A stretch of 7,790 nt of DNA from contig JAJXXB010000172.1 of NCBI GenBank assembly GCA_021781315.1, forward strand, positions 1 to 7,790, read 5' to 3'. Made by a program: the position numbers and the translations under genes. The DNA comes from Actinomycetes bacterium (GTDB lineage: Bacteria; Actinomycetota; Acidimicrobiia; Acidimicrobiales; RAAP-2). Below, piece by piece: positions 1 to 6,390 of the stretch. The notes under the pieces are model-generated. The model was not told where the DNA came from. It saw only the letters and a list, made by a program, of their open reading frames with translations, and made no database searches. Within the stretch, counting starts at the first letter, position 1. Each line of letters begins with the position of its first letter.

Positions 1-911
1 AGCGGCGAGTAGCCGAGCTCGTTCTGCAGGTAGTAGGCGAGCAGCAGCGAGACGCCAAAGAAGCCCATCATCGTGATGAAGAGCGCCACCATCGAGCCCC
101 CGCGGGTGCGCGCGAAGAGCACCGGCAGCTCGAGGAGGGGATGGTCGCTGCGCTGTTGCCACTTGAGAAAGGCGACGAGCAGCACGACGCCGGCGACCAG
201 ACTGCCGATCGTGACCGTGCTCGCCCAGGTCGCGGTGACCGCGTGGGCGAGGCCGAAGACGATGGCGAACAGTCCCGCGCTCGCGAGCACCGCGCCGGTC
301 ACGTCCAGGCTCGTCGGCTTGGTGCGCGGCCGGTTCTCGATGAGCACTAGCACCCCCACGAGCGCCACGGCGGCAAACACGACGTTGATGAGCAGGCACC
401 AGCGCCACGACGCCCACTGGGTCAGCGCGCCGCCGAGGATGAGCCCGATCGCCGCCCCCGAGCCGGCGAGCGCGCCGTAGATGGTGAAGGCCCGAGCCCG
501 CTCGTCGCGGTCGGTGAAGGTTGTCGTGAGTGCCGCGAGCGCGGCCGGAGCGAGGATGGCGCTAAAGACCCCCTGGACGGCGCGGGCGGCGACCAGCTCG
601 GTGAAGTTCGATGCGAACCCGCCCACCGCGCTCGCCGCGGCGAAGCCGACCAGGCCGACGACCAGCGCGACCCGTCGGCCCCAGAGGTCGCCGAGGCGTC
701 CACCGAGCAAGAGCAGGGATCCGAAGGCGAGGGCGTAGGCCGTGACGGCCCACTGGCGGTCGCCCGCGCTGAAGTGCAGGGCCACCTGGGCGCGCGGCAG
801 GGCGATGTTGATCACGGTCGCGTCCAGGGCCACCATCAACTGCGTGAGCCCGAGCACGACCAGGACCATCCACCGCCGGCGCGGCGATGGCGTGGAGCGA
901 TCCGATTGCAC
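1..911 (-). CDS. DHA2-type MFS drug/solute exporter (C-terminus off window)
   Basis: This is an integral membrane secondary transporter of the major facilitator superfamily, probably a proton-coupled exporter of drugs or other small molecules. The first 303 residues are visible, and the frame is still open at the left edge. A short basic N-terminus (residues 1-13) leads into helix 1, which carries the DHA2 hallmark [11 protein letters not shown] (29-39). Motif [12 protein letters not shown], is at 70-80, and a glycine-rich motif C region, [16 protein letters not shown], is at 146-161. More hydrophobic segments follow, reaching [11 protein letters not shown] (293-303), typical of 14-helix EmrB/QacA proteins. 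That family is usually about 450-550 residues, so roughly the last third is missing. I chose the GTG at 911 because it precedes the basic leader and helix 1; the next in-frame ATG (residue 15) would cut into helix 1. No Shine-Dalgarno sequence is seen, but TAGGCT lies 8 nt upstream, so the mRNA may be nearly leaderless. The substrate cannot be told from sequence. Confidence 0.88.
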   Translation of the reverse strand, partial: MQSDRSTPSPRRRWMVLVVLGLTQLMVALDATVINIALPRAQVALHFSAGDRQWAVTAYALAFGSLLLLGGRLGDLWGRRVALVVGLVGFAAASAVGGFASNFTELVAARAVQGVFSAILAPAALAALTTTFTDRDERARAFTIYGALAGSGAAIGLILGGALTQWASWRWCLLINVVFAAVALVGVLVLIENRPRTKPTSLDVTGAVLASAGLFAIVFGLAHAVTATWASTVTIGSLVAGVVLLVAFLKWQQRSDHPLLELPVLFARTRGGSMVALFITMMGFFGVSLLLAYYLQNELGYSP

Positions 912-919
912 GACTAGGA

Positions 920-925
920 AGCCTA
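920..925 (-). promoter_or_regulatory. Putative -10 element for the MFS gene (near-leaderless)
   Basis: On the minus strand, TAGGCT matches the actinobacterial -10 pattern TANNNT. It ends 8 nt before the GTG start at 911, so transcription would begin within a few bases of the start codon. There is no Shine-Dalgarno sequence in between, and the etfA hairpin lies just upstream, both consistent with a separate short-leader transcript. TAGG and CCTA also form a small inverted repeat here (4-3-4). I see no convincing -35 hexamer, so this is a modest prediction. Confidence 0.35.
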
Positions 926-943
926 CGACGCCGCGATCCGTTC

Positions 944-974
944 GAGTCGGTGTGCCACGACGGCGCACCGACTC
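944..974 (-). terminator. Strong hairpin at the end of etfA (probable terminator)
   Basis: Two 13-nt arms, 944-956 (GAGTCGGTGTGCC) and 962-974 (GGCGCACCGACTC), flank a 5-nt loop. Twelve of 13 positions are Watson-Crick pairs. The remaining one is a U-G wobble in plus-strand RNA and a C-A mismatch in minus-strand RNA. The stem begins inside the etfA stop codon (975-973), the usual place for a terminator. No U-tract follows, as is common in high-GC actinomycetes. It probably ends the phosphodiesterase-etfBA transcript and insulates the exporter gene. It could instead be an mRNA 3'-end stabiliser. Confidence 0.65.
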
Positions 975-1935
975 ACGACGCGCGTGACTTCAACGCCTCG
1001 ATCAGGGACGGCAGCACCGTGTTGACGTCACCGACGATTCCGAGGTCGGCGATCTGGAAGATCGGCGCGTCGGGGTCCTTGTTGATCGCCACGATGTTCT
1101 TAGAACCCTTCATCCCGACCATGTGCTGGGTCGCCCCCGAGATCCCGCAGGCGATGTAGACGGTCGGCTTGACGGTCTTACCAGTCTGTCCGACCTGGTG
1201 GGAGTAGGGCACCCACCCGGCGTCGACGATGGCCCGGCTGGCGCCGGCGGCGCCGTTGAGTAGGCGCGCCGCCTCCTCGACGAGCGCGTAGCGCGAGGAC
1301 TCGCCGAGTCCGCGGCCGCCCGAGACGACGACCGGCGCCTCTTCGAGCTTGGGTCCTTGGCGCTCCTCGACGTGGGTCGCGGTGATGCGCGCGGCGCCCT
1401 CGGCGCCCAGCTCGCCCGCCGGGGCCGTCACGACGCTCGCGGGAGCGCCGCCGCTCGGCTCGGCGGCAAAGGACTTGGCGCGAACGAGCACGATGCCCGG
1501 TCCGGCGCCGGTGAAGCGCGCCCGGGCGATCTGGGTGCCGCCGAAGATCGGGTGCTCGGTCACGAGACCGCCCTCGTCGACGAGGCCGGTCACGTTGGTC
1601 AGCACCGGCCGGTCGAGGCGCGCGGAGAGCCGTGCTGCGATGTCGCGGCCGTCGTAGCTGGTGGGCACGAGGACGGCGTCGGGCGACTCGCTGGCCGCGA
1701 GCGCGGCGATCGCGGCCGCGACCGGGGCGCCGGGCAGCGCACCGGCGAGGTCGCCGACCGAGTAGAGCGTGGTCGCGCCGTACTCGCCGGCCTGGGCGGC
1801 GTGGTCACCGGTGCCCCAGGTCACCGCGGCGACGCTCGAGGCGAGCGTGCGCGCGTGGCTGAGCAGTTCCAGTGAGGTCGTGGTGAGCGAGCCGTTGGCG
1901 GGCTCGACGACGACCCAGAGTGCGTTCAGTGTCAT
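973..1935 (-). CDS. etfA: Electron transfer flavoprotein alpha subunit
   Basis: This is the FAD-binding alpha subunit of the soluble ETF heterodimer, which takes electrons from acyl-CoA and related dehydrogenases and passes them to ETF:quinone oxidoreductase. The protein has 320 residues, normal for the family. The N-terminal adenine-nucleotide alpha-hydrolase-like domain covers about 1-190. The C-terminal FAD domain contains SGGRGLG (205-211), [11 protein letters not shown] (233-243), [11 protein letters not shown] (247-257), [11 protein letters not shown] (265-275) and the ETF-alpha signature ending in IADLGIVGD (295-303). The ATG at 1935 was chosen because the ETF fold begins there and TAGGAG lies 4 nt upstream; the open frame continues upstream only as an unrelated sequence over etfB. 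The etfB stop overlaps this ribosome binding site, leaving a 7-nt gap, so translation is probably coupled. A hairpin at the stop codon likely ends the transcript. No dehydrogenase or ETF-QO gene is adjacent, so the electron donor is unknown. Confidence 0.97.
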   Translation of the reverse strand: MTLNALWVVVEPANGSLTTTSLELLSHARTLASSVAAVTWGTGDHAAQAGEYGATTLYSVGDLAGALPGAPVAAAIAALAASESPDAVLVPTSYDGRDIAARLSARLDRPVLTNVTGLVDEGGLVTEHPIFGGTQIARARFTGAGPGIVLVRAKSFAAEPSGGAPASVVTAPAGELGAEGAARITATHVEERQGPKLEEAPVVVSGGRGLGESSRYALVEEAARLLNGAAGASRAIVDAGWVPYSHQVGQTGKTVKPTVYIACGISGATQHMVGMKGSKNIVAINKDPDAPIFQIADLGIVGDVNTVLPSLIEALKSRAS

Positions 1936-1942
1936 GATGCTC

Positions 1943-2716
1943 CTACAGGACTTTGATGGACTCGAGGAATGCGACGATCTTGGTGGCGCCGTCGCCGTCG
2001 TCGACGTACTTCTCGCCGGCCTGGCGGGCCTCGGCGGTGACGACGTCGACAATCGCCTGACGGGCGCCGGCGGGGCCGACCTGGTCGGCGAGGCCGAGGT
2101 CGGCCACGCTCAGGATCTCGACCGGCTTGGACTTGGCGGCCATGATGCCCTTGAAGGAGGCGTAGCGCGGCTCGACGACGCCGGCCGTGACGGTCACGAC
2201 GGCGGGTAGCGGCGCGGTTACTTCGTCGTAACCGGCCTCGGTCTGGCGCTCGACGGCGAGTGTGTCGCCGTTGACGGTGACCGACTTCGCGAAGGTGATC
2301 GAGGGCATGCCGAGCAGTTCGGCCAGCTGGACCGGCGTCGTGCCGGTGTAGCCGTCCGAGGACTCGGTCGCGGCCAGCACCAGGTCCGGGTTCACTTTGC
2401 GGATCGCGGCGGCGAGCACCTTGGCCGTGCCGAGCGCGTCGGTGCCGCGAAGCGAGTCGTCACTGACGATGACGGCCTTGGCGGCGCCCATCGCGAGGGC
2501 GTTGCGCAGCCCCGCGAGGTCGTCGGCCGATCCCATGGACACGACGGTGACCTCACCGCCGCCGGCCTTGTCGACCAGCTGCAGGGCCATCTCGACCCCG
2601 TAGGTATCGGCCTCGTCCAAGATGAGCTTGCCCGACCGGTTCAGGTTGTAGGACGCGTCCAGGGACTGCGGCGCGGCGGGGTCGGGAATCTGTTTGACAC
2701 ACACGACAACGTTCAT
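1943..2716 (-). CDS. etfB: Electron transfer flavoprotein beta subunit
   Basis: This is the beta subunit of ETF. It forms a heterodimer with EtfA, and in housekeeping ETFs it binds structural AMP and docks the partner dehydrogenase. The protein has 257 residues, as expected. It starts with the typical [13 protein letters not shown]. The nucleotide-loop region [13 protein letters not shown] spans 116-128. The ETF-beta signature is complete: [20 protein letters not shown] (155-174), then [16 protein letters not shown] (182-197). The ATG at 2716 is the only start that fits the family; the upstream part of the open frame reads over the phosphodiesterase gene in the wrong frame. No Shine-Dalgarno sequence is present. 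TAGATT ends 7 nt before the ATG, so a leaderless start is possible, as is coupling to the phosphodiesterase stop 10 nt upstream. I cannot say from sequence whether the pair is housekeeping or bifurcating; the isolated etfBA layout favours housekeeping. Confidence 0.97.
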   Translation of the reverse strand: MNVVVCVKQIPDPAAPQSLDASYNLNRSGKLILDEADTYGVEMALQLVDKAGGGEVTVVSMGSADDLAGLRNALAMGAAKAVIVSDDSLRGTDALGTAKVLAAAIRKVNPDLVLAATESSDGYTGTTPVQLAELLGMPSITFAKSVTVNGDTLAVERQTEAGYDEVTAPLPAVVTVTAGVVEPRYASFKGIMAAKSKPVEILSVADLGLADQVGPAGARQAIVDVVTAEARQAGEKYVDDGDGATKIVAFLESIKVL

Positions 2717-2723
2717 GGGTTTT

Positions 2724-2729
2724 AATCTA
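2724..2729 (-). promoter_or_regulatory. Putative -10 element for leaderless etfB
   Basis: TAGATT on the minus strand ends 7 nt before the etfB ATG, about the distance that places transcription start on the ATG itself. Its first three bases are also the TAG stop codon of the phosphodiesterase gene. With no ribosome binding site before etfB, an internal leaderless promoter is a reasonable reading. No -35 hexamer is evident, so the match could be chance. Confidence 0.35.
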
Positions 2730-3437
2730 CGACATCCGCAAAGTGGCCTCCGTCGGACGATCGCGCAGCGCGATTGCCCTGACGGGGTCGTCGGTGATGA
2801 CGATGTCCACGCCGAGGTCGAACATGGCCGATAGGTCCGCGGGCGCGTTGACCGTCCAGACGTTGACGCCCAGTCCCCGTGCGTGGGCCTGCGCCACGAA
2901 CTCGGCGTCAACCAGGCCGAAATAGGGGTTCACCGCGGCGAGTCCCGCCCGCGCCGCGGCGTCGAGGCTGGCGCGGGGGTCGTCGGTCGCCTCGAACAGC
3001 CACCCGACCGGCCGGGTCGAGGCGGCCGCGAGGACCGAACAGGTCGCGAGGTCGAAGCTCGAGTAGATCACGTCGCCGGCTCTACCGGACGACTCGACCG
3101 TCGCCACGACCGAGCGTGCGAAGTCACCGCTCGCGTCGTAGGTCGGCTCGTCGGGCTCGAGCAGGTTCTTCACCTCCACGTTGACCACGAGGCCGGTCGT
3201 CGCGGCGAGCGCGGCGGCGAGACTCGGCACGTAGGTCGCGAGGTCGCCAGCCGCGTGCTCGGCGATGACCAGGGACTGCACGCGCGGGTCGTGGTGCACC
3301 ACGAGCTCGCCGCGTGCCGTACGGCGCGCGTCGAGCTCCACCCCGTCGGCGCCTACGGCGCGGGCCGCCGCGAAGGCTTCGAGGGTGTTCTCGCGTGCCG
3401 AGGTGTGCAGGCCGCGGTGGGCGAAGATGCCGGTCAC
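2727..3437 (-). CDS. Glycerophosphodiester phosphodiesterase (GDPD family)
   Basis: This enzyme hydrolyses glycerophosphodiesters, released by deacylating phospholipids, to glycerol-3-phosphate and an alcohol. The protein has 236 residues, typical of compact cytoplasmic UgpQ-like enzymes, and no signal peptide is visible. The active-site pattern is intact: HRG (7-9), ENT (16-18), ELD (34-36) with the metal-binding acids, HHD (48-50) and VEVKN (87-91). SFD (127-129) and the C-terminal strand VNVWTVN (191-197) followed by GVDIVITDDP (209-218) complete the TIM-barrel signature. The GTG start at 3437 places HRG at residue 7, the normal family position. No good Shine-Dalgarno sequence is seen. A weak CAGACT six bases upstream might be a leaderless -10. 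It lies 10 nt before etfB and probably shares its transcript. It is divergent from the WhiB gene across 157 bp. The substrate headgroup is unknown. Confidence 0.93.
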   Translation of the reverse strand: MTGIFAHRGLHTSARENTLEAFAAARAVGADGVELDARRTARGELVVHHDPRVQSLVIAEHAAGDLATYVPSLAAALAATTGLVVNVEVKNLLEPDEPTYDASGDFARSVVATVESSGRAGDVIYSSFDLATCSVLAAASTRPVGWLFEATDDPRASLDAAARAGLAAVNPYFGLVDAEFVAQAHARGLGVNVWTVNAPADLSAMFDLGVDIVITDDPVRAIALRDRPTEATLRMS

Positions 3438-3509
3438 GGGCGAAGTCTGCCAGAGCGACGGCGAGTCGCGCGTTCTTACGAGGTTTTTACCGCGTAATTC
3501 TGGCTCAAG

Positions 3510-3526
3510 CCCTTGTAATACAAGGG
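3510..3526. promoter_or_regulatory. Perfect 17-bp palindrome over the whiB1 -35 (putative operator)
   Basis: CCCTTGTA (3510-3517) and TACAAGGG (3519-3526) are exact reverse complements around a single A at 3518. The palindrome covers the proposed -35 hexamer of the WhiB gene (3513-3518). Its core TTGTAATACAA fits the TNGTNNNACNA pattern described for FadR-subfamily GntR repressors, though that assignment is only a suggestion. The AT-rich core stands out from the GC-rich surroundings. Position and symmetry favour a dimeric regulator site rather than a terminator, since no gene ends nearby. Confidence 0.6.
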
Positions 3527-3541
3527 TTTATACCCTAAAAT
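3513..3541 (+). promoter_or_regulatory. Probable promoter of the WhiB1-like gene
   Basis: A -35-like TTGTAA (3513-3518; 4 of 6 to TTGACA) is separated by exactly 17 bp from TAAAAT (3536-3541; 5 of 6 to TATAAT). Transcription would begin near 3548, giving a leader of about 47 nt. The ribosome binding site GAAGGA (3582-3587) lies 7 nt before the ATG at 3595. The local AT richness is unusual for this window. Overlapping palindromes suggest regulated rather than constitutive expression. Confidence 0.6.
3523..3536. promoter_or_regulatory. Second inverted repeat in the whiB1 promoter spacer
   Basis: AGGGT (3523-3527) and ACCCT (3532-3536) are exact reverse complements around TTAT. The element overlaps the last four bases of the 17-bp palindrome and ends on the first base of the proposed -10. 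A third, shorter symmetry, GACCG-T-CGGTC (3543-3553), sits at the predicted transcription start. Each short repeat alone could be chance; their stacking on one promoter makes an operator cluster plausible. Confidence 0.4.
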
Positions 3542-3594
3542 TGACCGTCGGTCCGGTGCCCCCCTTTCACCCGACCGTAGCGAAGGAACCTGCA

Positions 3595-3891
3595 ATGTCG
3601 TTGATGTGGAACCGTACCCACGCGTGGGACGACGCGGATTGGCGTTCAGACGCCGCGTGTCGAGACACCGAACCCGAGCTGTTTTTCCCGGTCGGAACGA
3701 CCGGCATGGCCACGGACCAGATTGAGTCAGCCAAGCGCGTCTGTGACAAGTGCGACGCCCAGAAGGCCTGCCTCGAGTTTGCCCTGGCCACGAACCAGGA
3801 GTCGGGCGTGTGGGGCGGAACCACCGAGGACGAGCGGCGCAAGTTGCGCAAGCAGTGGCTCGCCGCGCGTCGGCGCGCCTCGCAGCACTAG
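3595..3891 (+). CDS. whiB1: WhiB-family iron-sulfur transcription factor, WhiB1-like
   Basis: This is a small actinobacterial transcription factor with a [4Fe-4S] cluster sensitive to nitric oxide and redox state. Family members act by binding region 4 of the primary sigma factor. The protein has 98 residues. The four cluster ligands are C22, C50, C53 and C59 (C-x27-C-x2-C-x5-C). The sigma-binding G-V-W-G-G turn is at 71-75, followed by a basic DNA-contact tail (RRKLRKQW, 81-88). The stretch CRDTEPELFFPVG (22-34) and QESGVWGG (68-75) closely resemble M. tuberculosis WhiB1 as I recall it, more than other WhiB classes. The convergent pdtaS neighbour supports this, since whiB1 and pdtaS are neighbours in mycobacteria too. 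The ATG at 3595 follows GAAGGA at 7-nt spacing. A promoter with stacked palindromes lies upstream. WhiB1 is essential in mycobacteria and reported to bind its own promoter; whether that holds here is inference. Confidence 0.93.
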   Translation: MSLMWNRTHAWDDADWRSDAACRDTEPELFFPVGTTGMATDQIESAKRVCDKCDAQKACLEFALATNQESGVWGGTTEDERRKLRKQWLAARRRASQH

Positions 3892-3966
3892 TACCGCAGC
3901 ACCTTTCGCGAGCCGTCGCCGCGCCGAGTTGCGGCTCGTTCCTGACGCGGTGCGCCCGATTTCCAT

Positions 3967-3991
3967 GGTCGCGGCGCTCAGAACCGCGACC
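3967..3991. terminator. Hairpin between convergent whiB1 and pdtaS
   Basis: GGTCGCGG (3967-3974) and CCGCGACC (3984-3991) form a perfect 8-bp GC-rich stem with a 9-nt loop. It lies in the 146-nt gap between two genes that both end here, so it could serve either strand. Neither side has a T-run, so it would be a non-canonical terminator. A weaker 5-bp stem (4030-4034 with 4042-4046) spans the kinase stop codon. Apart from these hairpins I see nothing else in the gap. Confidence 0.5.
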
Positions 3992-4037
3992 CTCCCGATT
4001 CAGGTCGGTCGCCCACCCGCCTCGATGACCGCCGCAC

Positions 4038-5513
4038 TTAACGGCGCGGGGTGAGCGGCAGGGTGACCCGCACCAGGGTCCCGCCGCCGCTCGTGTAGGG
4101 CATCGAGTTCATCGTGATCGTGCCGTGGAGTTGGGCTCGGATGAGGTCGCGCACGATCGACAGGCCCAGACTGGTCGGCGCATCGAGCGAGAAGTTCTCG
4201 CCGAGTCCCCGGCCGTTGTCGCGGATCTCCGCGACGGCCTCACCGCCCCGGCGATACAGGTTCAGGGTCACGACGCCCACGTGCTCGTTGGACTCGCCCC
4301 CGAACTCGGTGAAGGCGTGCTCGACGGCGTTGGTGAGCAGTTCGGCCAGTGCCACCGCGAGGGGCGTCGCCACGTCCGTTGAGAGCACGCCCAGGTCGCC
4401 GTTGACGACGATCTCGACGGGGTGCAGGGCGAGCACGGTGTCCTCGACCAGCACCACGAGCGAGCGCACGATCTCGTCAAAGACCACATCTTCGCCGGGC
4501 TCGCGCGAGAGCACCTCGTGCACGACTGCGATGGAGCGCACCCGCCGCTCGGCTTCGAGCAGCGCCGTGCGGGTCTCGGCCTCGTCGCTGCGCCGCGCCT
4601 GGAGGCGCAGCAGCGACGAGATCGTCTGGAGGTTGTTCTTCACGCGGTGGTGCACCTCGCGCACCGCCGCCTCCTTGTGCAGCACGACGCGATTCAGCTG
4701 GCGCAGGTCCGACACGTCGCGAAGCAGCACGACGGCCCCGGTGACCCGGCCTTCCGCGATCACCGGCACGCAGTGAAAGAGGATCGCCACGTCGTGGCCG
4801 CGGTCGATCTCCTCCATCGTCGGCAGGGCGAAGTTGAGCGCCCGCTCGACCGCGCGCACACGCTGGCCGAGCTCGAGAAGCGTGTGGCCCTCGACTGCGG
4901 AGTAGATGCCGAGCCGGTGCAGGGCGTTGGTGGCGTTGGGTGTAGCGAACTGCACGCGGCCGTCGGCCTCGAGCAGGATGATCCCGTCGCCGACGCGCGG
5001 CATCCCCGGGCCGGCCACCTCCTCCTCGCGGAAGGGGAAGGTGGCGTCAGACACCATGTCGCACAGGCGCACGAAGATCGAGAGGTAGACGCGCTCGTAG
5101 AGCGACGACGGGCCGCGCAGCGGCCCCTGGAGCCGCACCAGCACCGCGATGATGCGGTCGGCGAAGCGCACCGGGATCGCCCAGACCTGGACGGGCTCGT
5201 CGACGATCCCGACGGTCGTCTCGCCTTCGGCGCGCACGCCCTCCTCGTAGGCGATGGCGACGCGGGGCCAGTCCTCGGCGCCGTGCACCGTGCCGACGAG
5301 GTCCTCGTTCAGCATCGTCGAGCGGTTGTTCGGGCGCATCTGGCCGACCACGATGTACGAATCCGCCACGTCCGCCGAGGGCACCATCAAGAGCAGGTCC
5401 GAAAACGAGAGGTCGGCGAGCAGCGACCACGAGGTGGTGAGGCGCAGGAGATGGTCGATCGCCGGCTCGCCGAGTGCCGTGTGAGTCGCGGCGAGCTCGG
5501 CGAGGGTGGCCAT
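4038..5513 (-). CDS. pdtaS: PdtaS-type sensor histidine kinase (GAF-PAS-HisKA_2-HATPase)
   Basis: This is a soluble sensor kinase that autophosphorylates on histidine and, in mycobacteria, passes phosphate to PdtaR, an RNA-binding ANTAR response regulator. The protein has 491 residues against about 501 in M. tuberculosis, with no membrane segments. A GAF-like domain covers about 1-160, with HLLRLTTSWSLLADLSFSDL (21-40). A PAS domain spans about 172-270 (GDGIILLEADGRVQFATPN, 175-193). The HisKA_2 H-box is HHRVKNNLQ (288-296), with H289 the likely phosphoacceptor. The ATP-binding domain has an N-box (ELLTNAVEHAF, 391-401), a G1 box (DNGRGLG, 432-438) and a G2 box (SLGLSIV, 448-454). The ATG at 5513 overlaps the TGA of the PHP gene by one base (TGATG), indicating coupled translation; upstream in-frame sequence is antisense-like and unrelated. 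No response regulator is adjacent, so PdtaR must be encoded elsewhere. Cysteines I recall as sensory in M. tuberculosis (C53, C57) align with V55 and M59 here. Confidence 0.93.
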   Translation of the reverse strand: MATLAELAATHTALGEPAIDHLLRLTTSWSLLADLSFSDLLLMVPSADVADSYIVVGQMRPNNRSTMLNEDLVGTVHGAEDWPRVAIAYEEGVRAEGETTVGIVDEPVQVWAIPVRFADRIIAVLVRLQGPLRGPSSLYERVYLSIFVRLCDMVSDATFPFREEEVAGPGMPRVGDGIILLEADGRVQFATPNATNALHRLGIYSAVEGHTLLELGQRVRAVERALNFALPTMEEIDRGHDVAILFHCVPVIAEGRVTGAVVLLRDVSDLRQLNRVVLHKEAAVREVHHRVKNNLQTISSLLRLQARRSDEAETRTALLEAERRVRSIAVVHEVLSREPGEDVVFDEIVRSLVVLVEDTVLALHPVEIVVNGDLGVLSTDVATPLAVALAELLTNAVEHAFTEFGGESNEHVGVVTLNLYRRGGEAVAEIRDNGRGLGENFSLDAPTSLGLSIVRDLIRAQLHGTITMNSMPYTSGGGTLVRVTLPLTPRR

Positions 5514-6388
5514 CAGTGGCTGCGCAGGGGCACGATCGTGCGCTGGCGCTTGGTGTAAGAGGCGAGGGTGCTGACGCCGCGGGCCTCGAGCAGGCCCGCG
5601 AGGTCGCCGGTGCGCTCGCCCACCCGCTCGAGCCGGTGCGCGTCGCTCGCGGTCGTGAAGGTCACGCCGCGCGCGACCAGCCGGTCGAGGAAGCCCTCGG
5701 CCGGGTACTGCTCGTTGATGGGCTTCACCCAGCCGGCCGAGCTGCACTCGACTGAGACGTCCGCCGCCGCGGCGGCGTCGGCCATCGCGTCCCAGTAGTC
5801 GCCGGGATTGGTCGCGTAGTAGCCGGCCACCTTGATCAGGTCGGGGTGCGCGAGCACGTCGACGGCGTTGGATGCCGCCAGTTCCTCGATGGCGAGGGCG
5901 TAGTCGGCCCAACACTGGTCAACGTCGCGCACGGTCCACTCGGCCATGGGGATCGGGCTGTCGATGTCGTCAAAGGCCCAACTGCCGAGCCAGTGGACCG
6001 AGCCGATCAGCACGTCGAAGGGGTACTGGGCGAGCAGGTCGCTCACCACGTCCATCTGGTCGCGGTAGTAGTCGACCTCGAGGCCGATCTTGACCGGCAG
6101 GCCCTCGTCCTTGGCGGTCATCGCCAGGGTCACGTAGTCATCGAGGGAGTTGCGCGCGGTGAAGGCCATGTAGTCGGCCATCACCGGGCTCGTCGCCTCG
6201 TGGCCGAAGCGCTCCCAGAACGGCCCGACGAGCGACATCACGTCAACGAAGCGGTTCGAGTGCTCCGTGAGGGCCAACTCGGTCACCCCCTCGCTCGCGG
6301 CGCGCTCGCAGTACTGGGCGATCTGGTCGAGTCGGTACCAGACCGAGGAGTCCTCGTGGGGCCAGAGGTGCAGGTGGTAGTCGAGCAC
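5513..6388 (-). CDS. PHP-family phosphoesterase, HisJ/HisK-type histidinol-phosphatase-like
   Basis: This is a metal-dependent phosphoesterase of the PHP superfamily. The closest familiar type is histidinol-phosphatase (histidinol phosphate to histidinol, histidine biosynthesis). The protein has 291 residues. The four PHP metal-site motifs are present: DYHLH (3-7), TEHSN (41-45), GLEVDYY (102-108) with SVHWLGSW (130-137), and AHPDLIK (180-186) with SDAHR (248-252). The start is a GTG at 6388, 2 nt after the DUF3107 stop, which puts the DxHxH motif at residues 3-7 as usual; the upstream frame has no family match. No ribosome binding site is seen, so translation is probably coupled. The stop overlaps the pdtaS start by one base. 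No histidine biosynthesis gene is near, so the true substrate could differ; its place between DUF3107 and a signalling kinase does not settle this. The PHP fold is clear, the exact reaction less so. Confidence 0.85.
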   Translation of the reverse strand: MLDYHLHLWPHEDSSVWYRLDQIAQYCERAASEGVTELALTEHSNRFVDVMSLVGPFWERFGHEATSPVMADYMAFTARNSLDDYVTLAMTAKDEGLPVKIGLEVDYYRDQMDVVSDLLAQYPFDVLIGSVHWLGSWAFDDIDSPIPMAEWTVRDVDQCWADYALAIEELAASNAVDVLAHPDLIKVAGYYATNPGDYWDAMADAAAAADVSVECSSAGWVKPINEQYPAEGFLDRLVARGVTFTTASDAHRLERVGERTGDLAGLLEARGVSTLASYTKRQRTIVPLRSH

Positions 6389-6390
6389 GT

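Noticed and set aside
73..873. Several short open frames on both strands over the MFS gene
   Set aside because: They are Arg/Ser/Pro/Ala-rich and mutually overlapping. The real frame is open to the window edge and encodes clear transporter motifs.
2883..3497. 204-codon plus-strand open frame opposite the phosphodiesterase
   Set aside because: Its composition is that of an antisense shadow (Arg, Gly, Val, His) with no motif. The minus strand has all GDPD catalytic motifs.
4030..4046. 5-bp hairpin spanning the pdtaS stop codon as a second terminator
   Set aside because: The stem is short and GC-rich sequence makes such repeats frequent; the 8-bp hairpin at 3967-3991 is the better candidate.
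4422..5558. 378-codon plus-strand open frame opposite pdtaS
   Set aside because: It is rich in His, Arg, Asp, Val and Gly with no domain pattern, the usual antisense shadow of a high-GC gene. The minus-strand kinase has clear motifs along the whole stretch.
5514..5915. N-terminal extension of the pdtaS open frame to 5915
   Set aside because: The extra residues are Arg/Gly-rich and overlap the PHP gene in another frame. PdtaS homology starts at the ATG at 5513, which has a TGATG coupling site.
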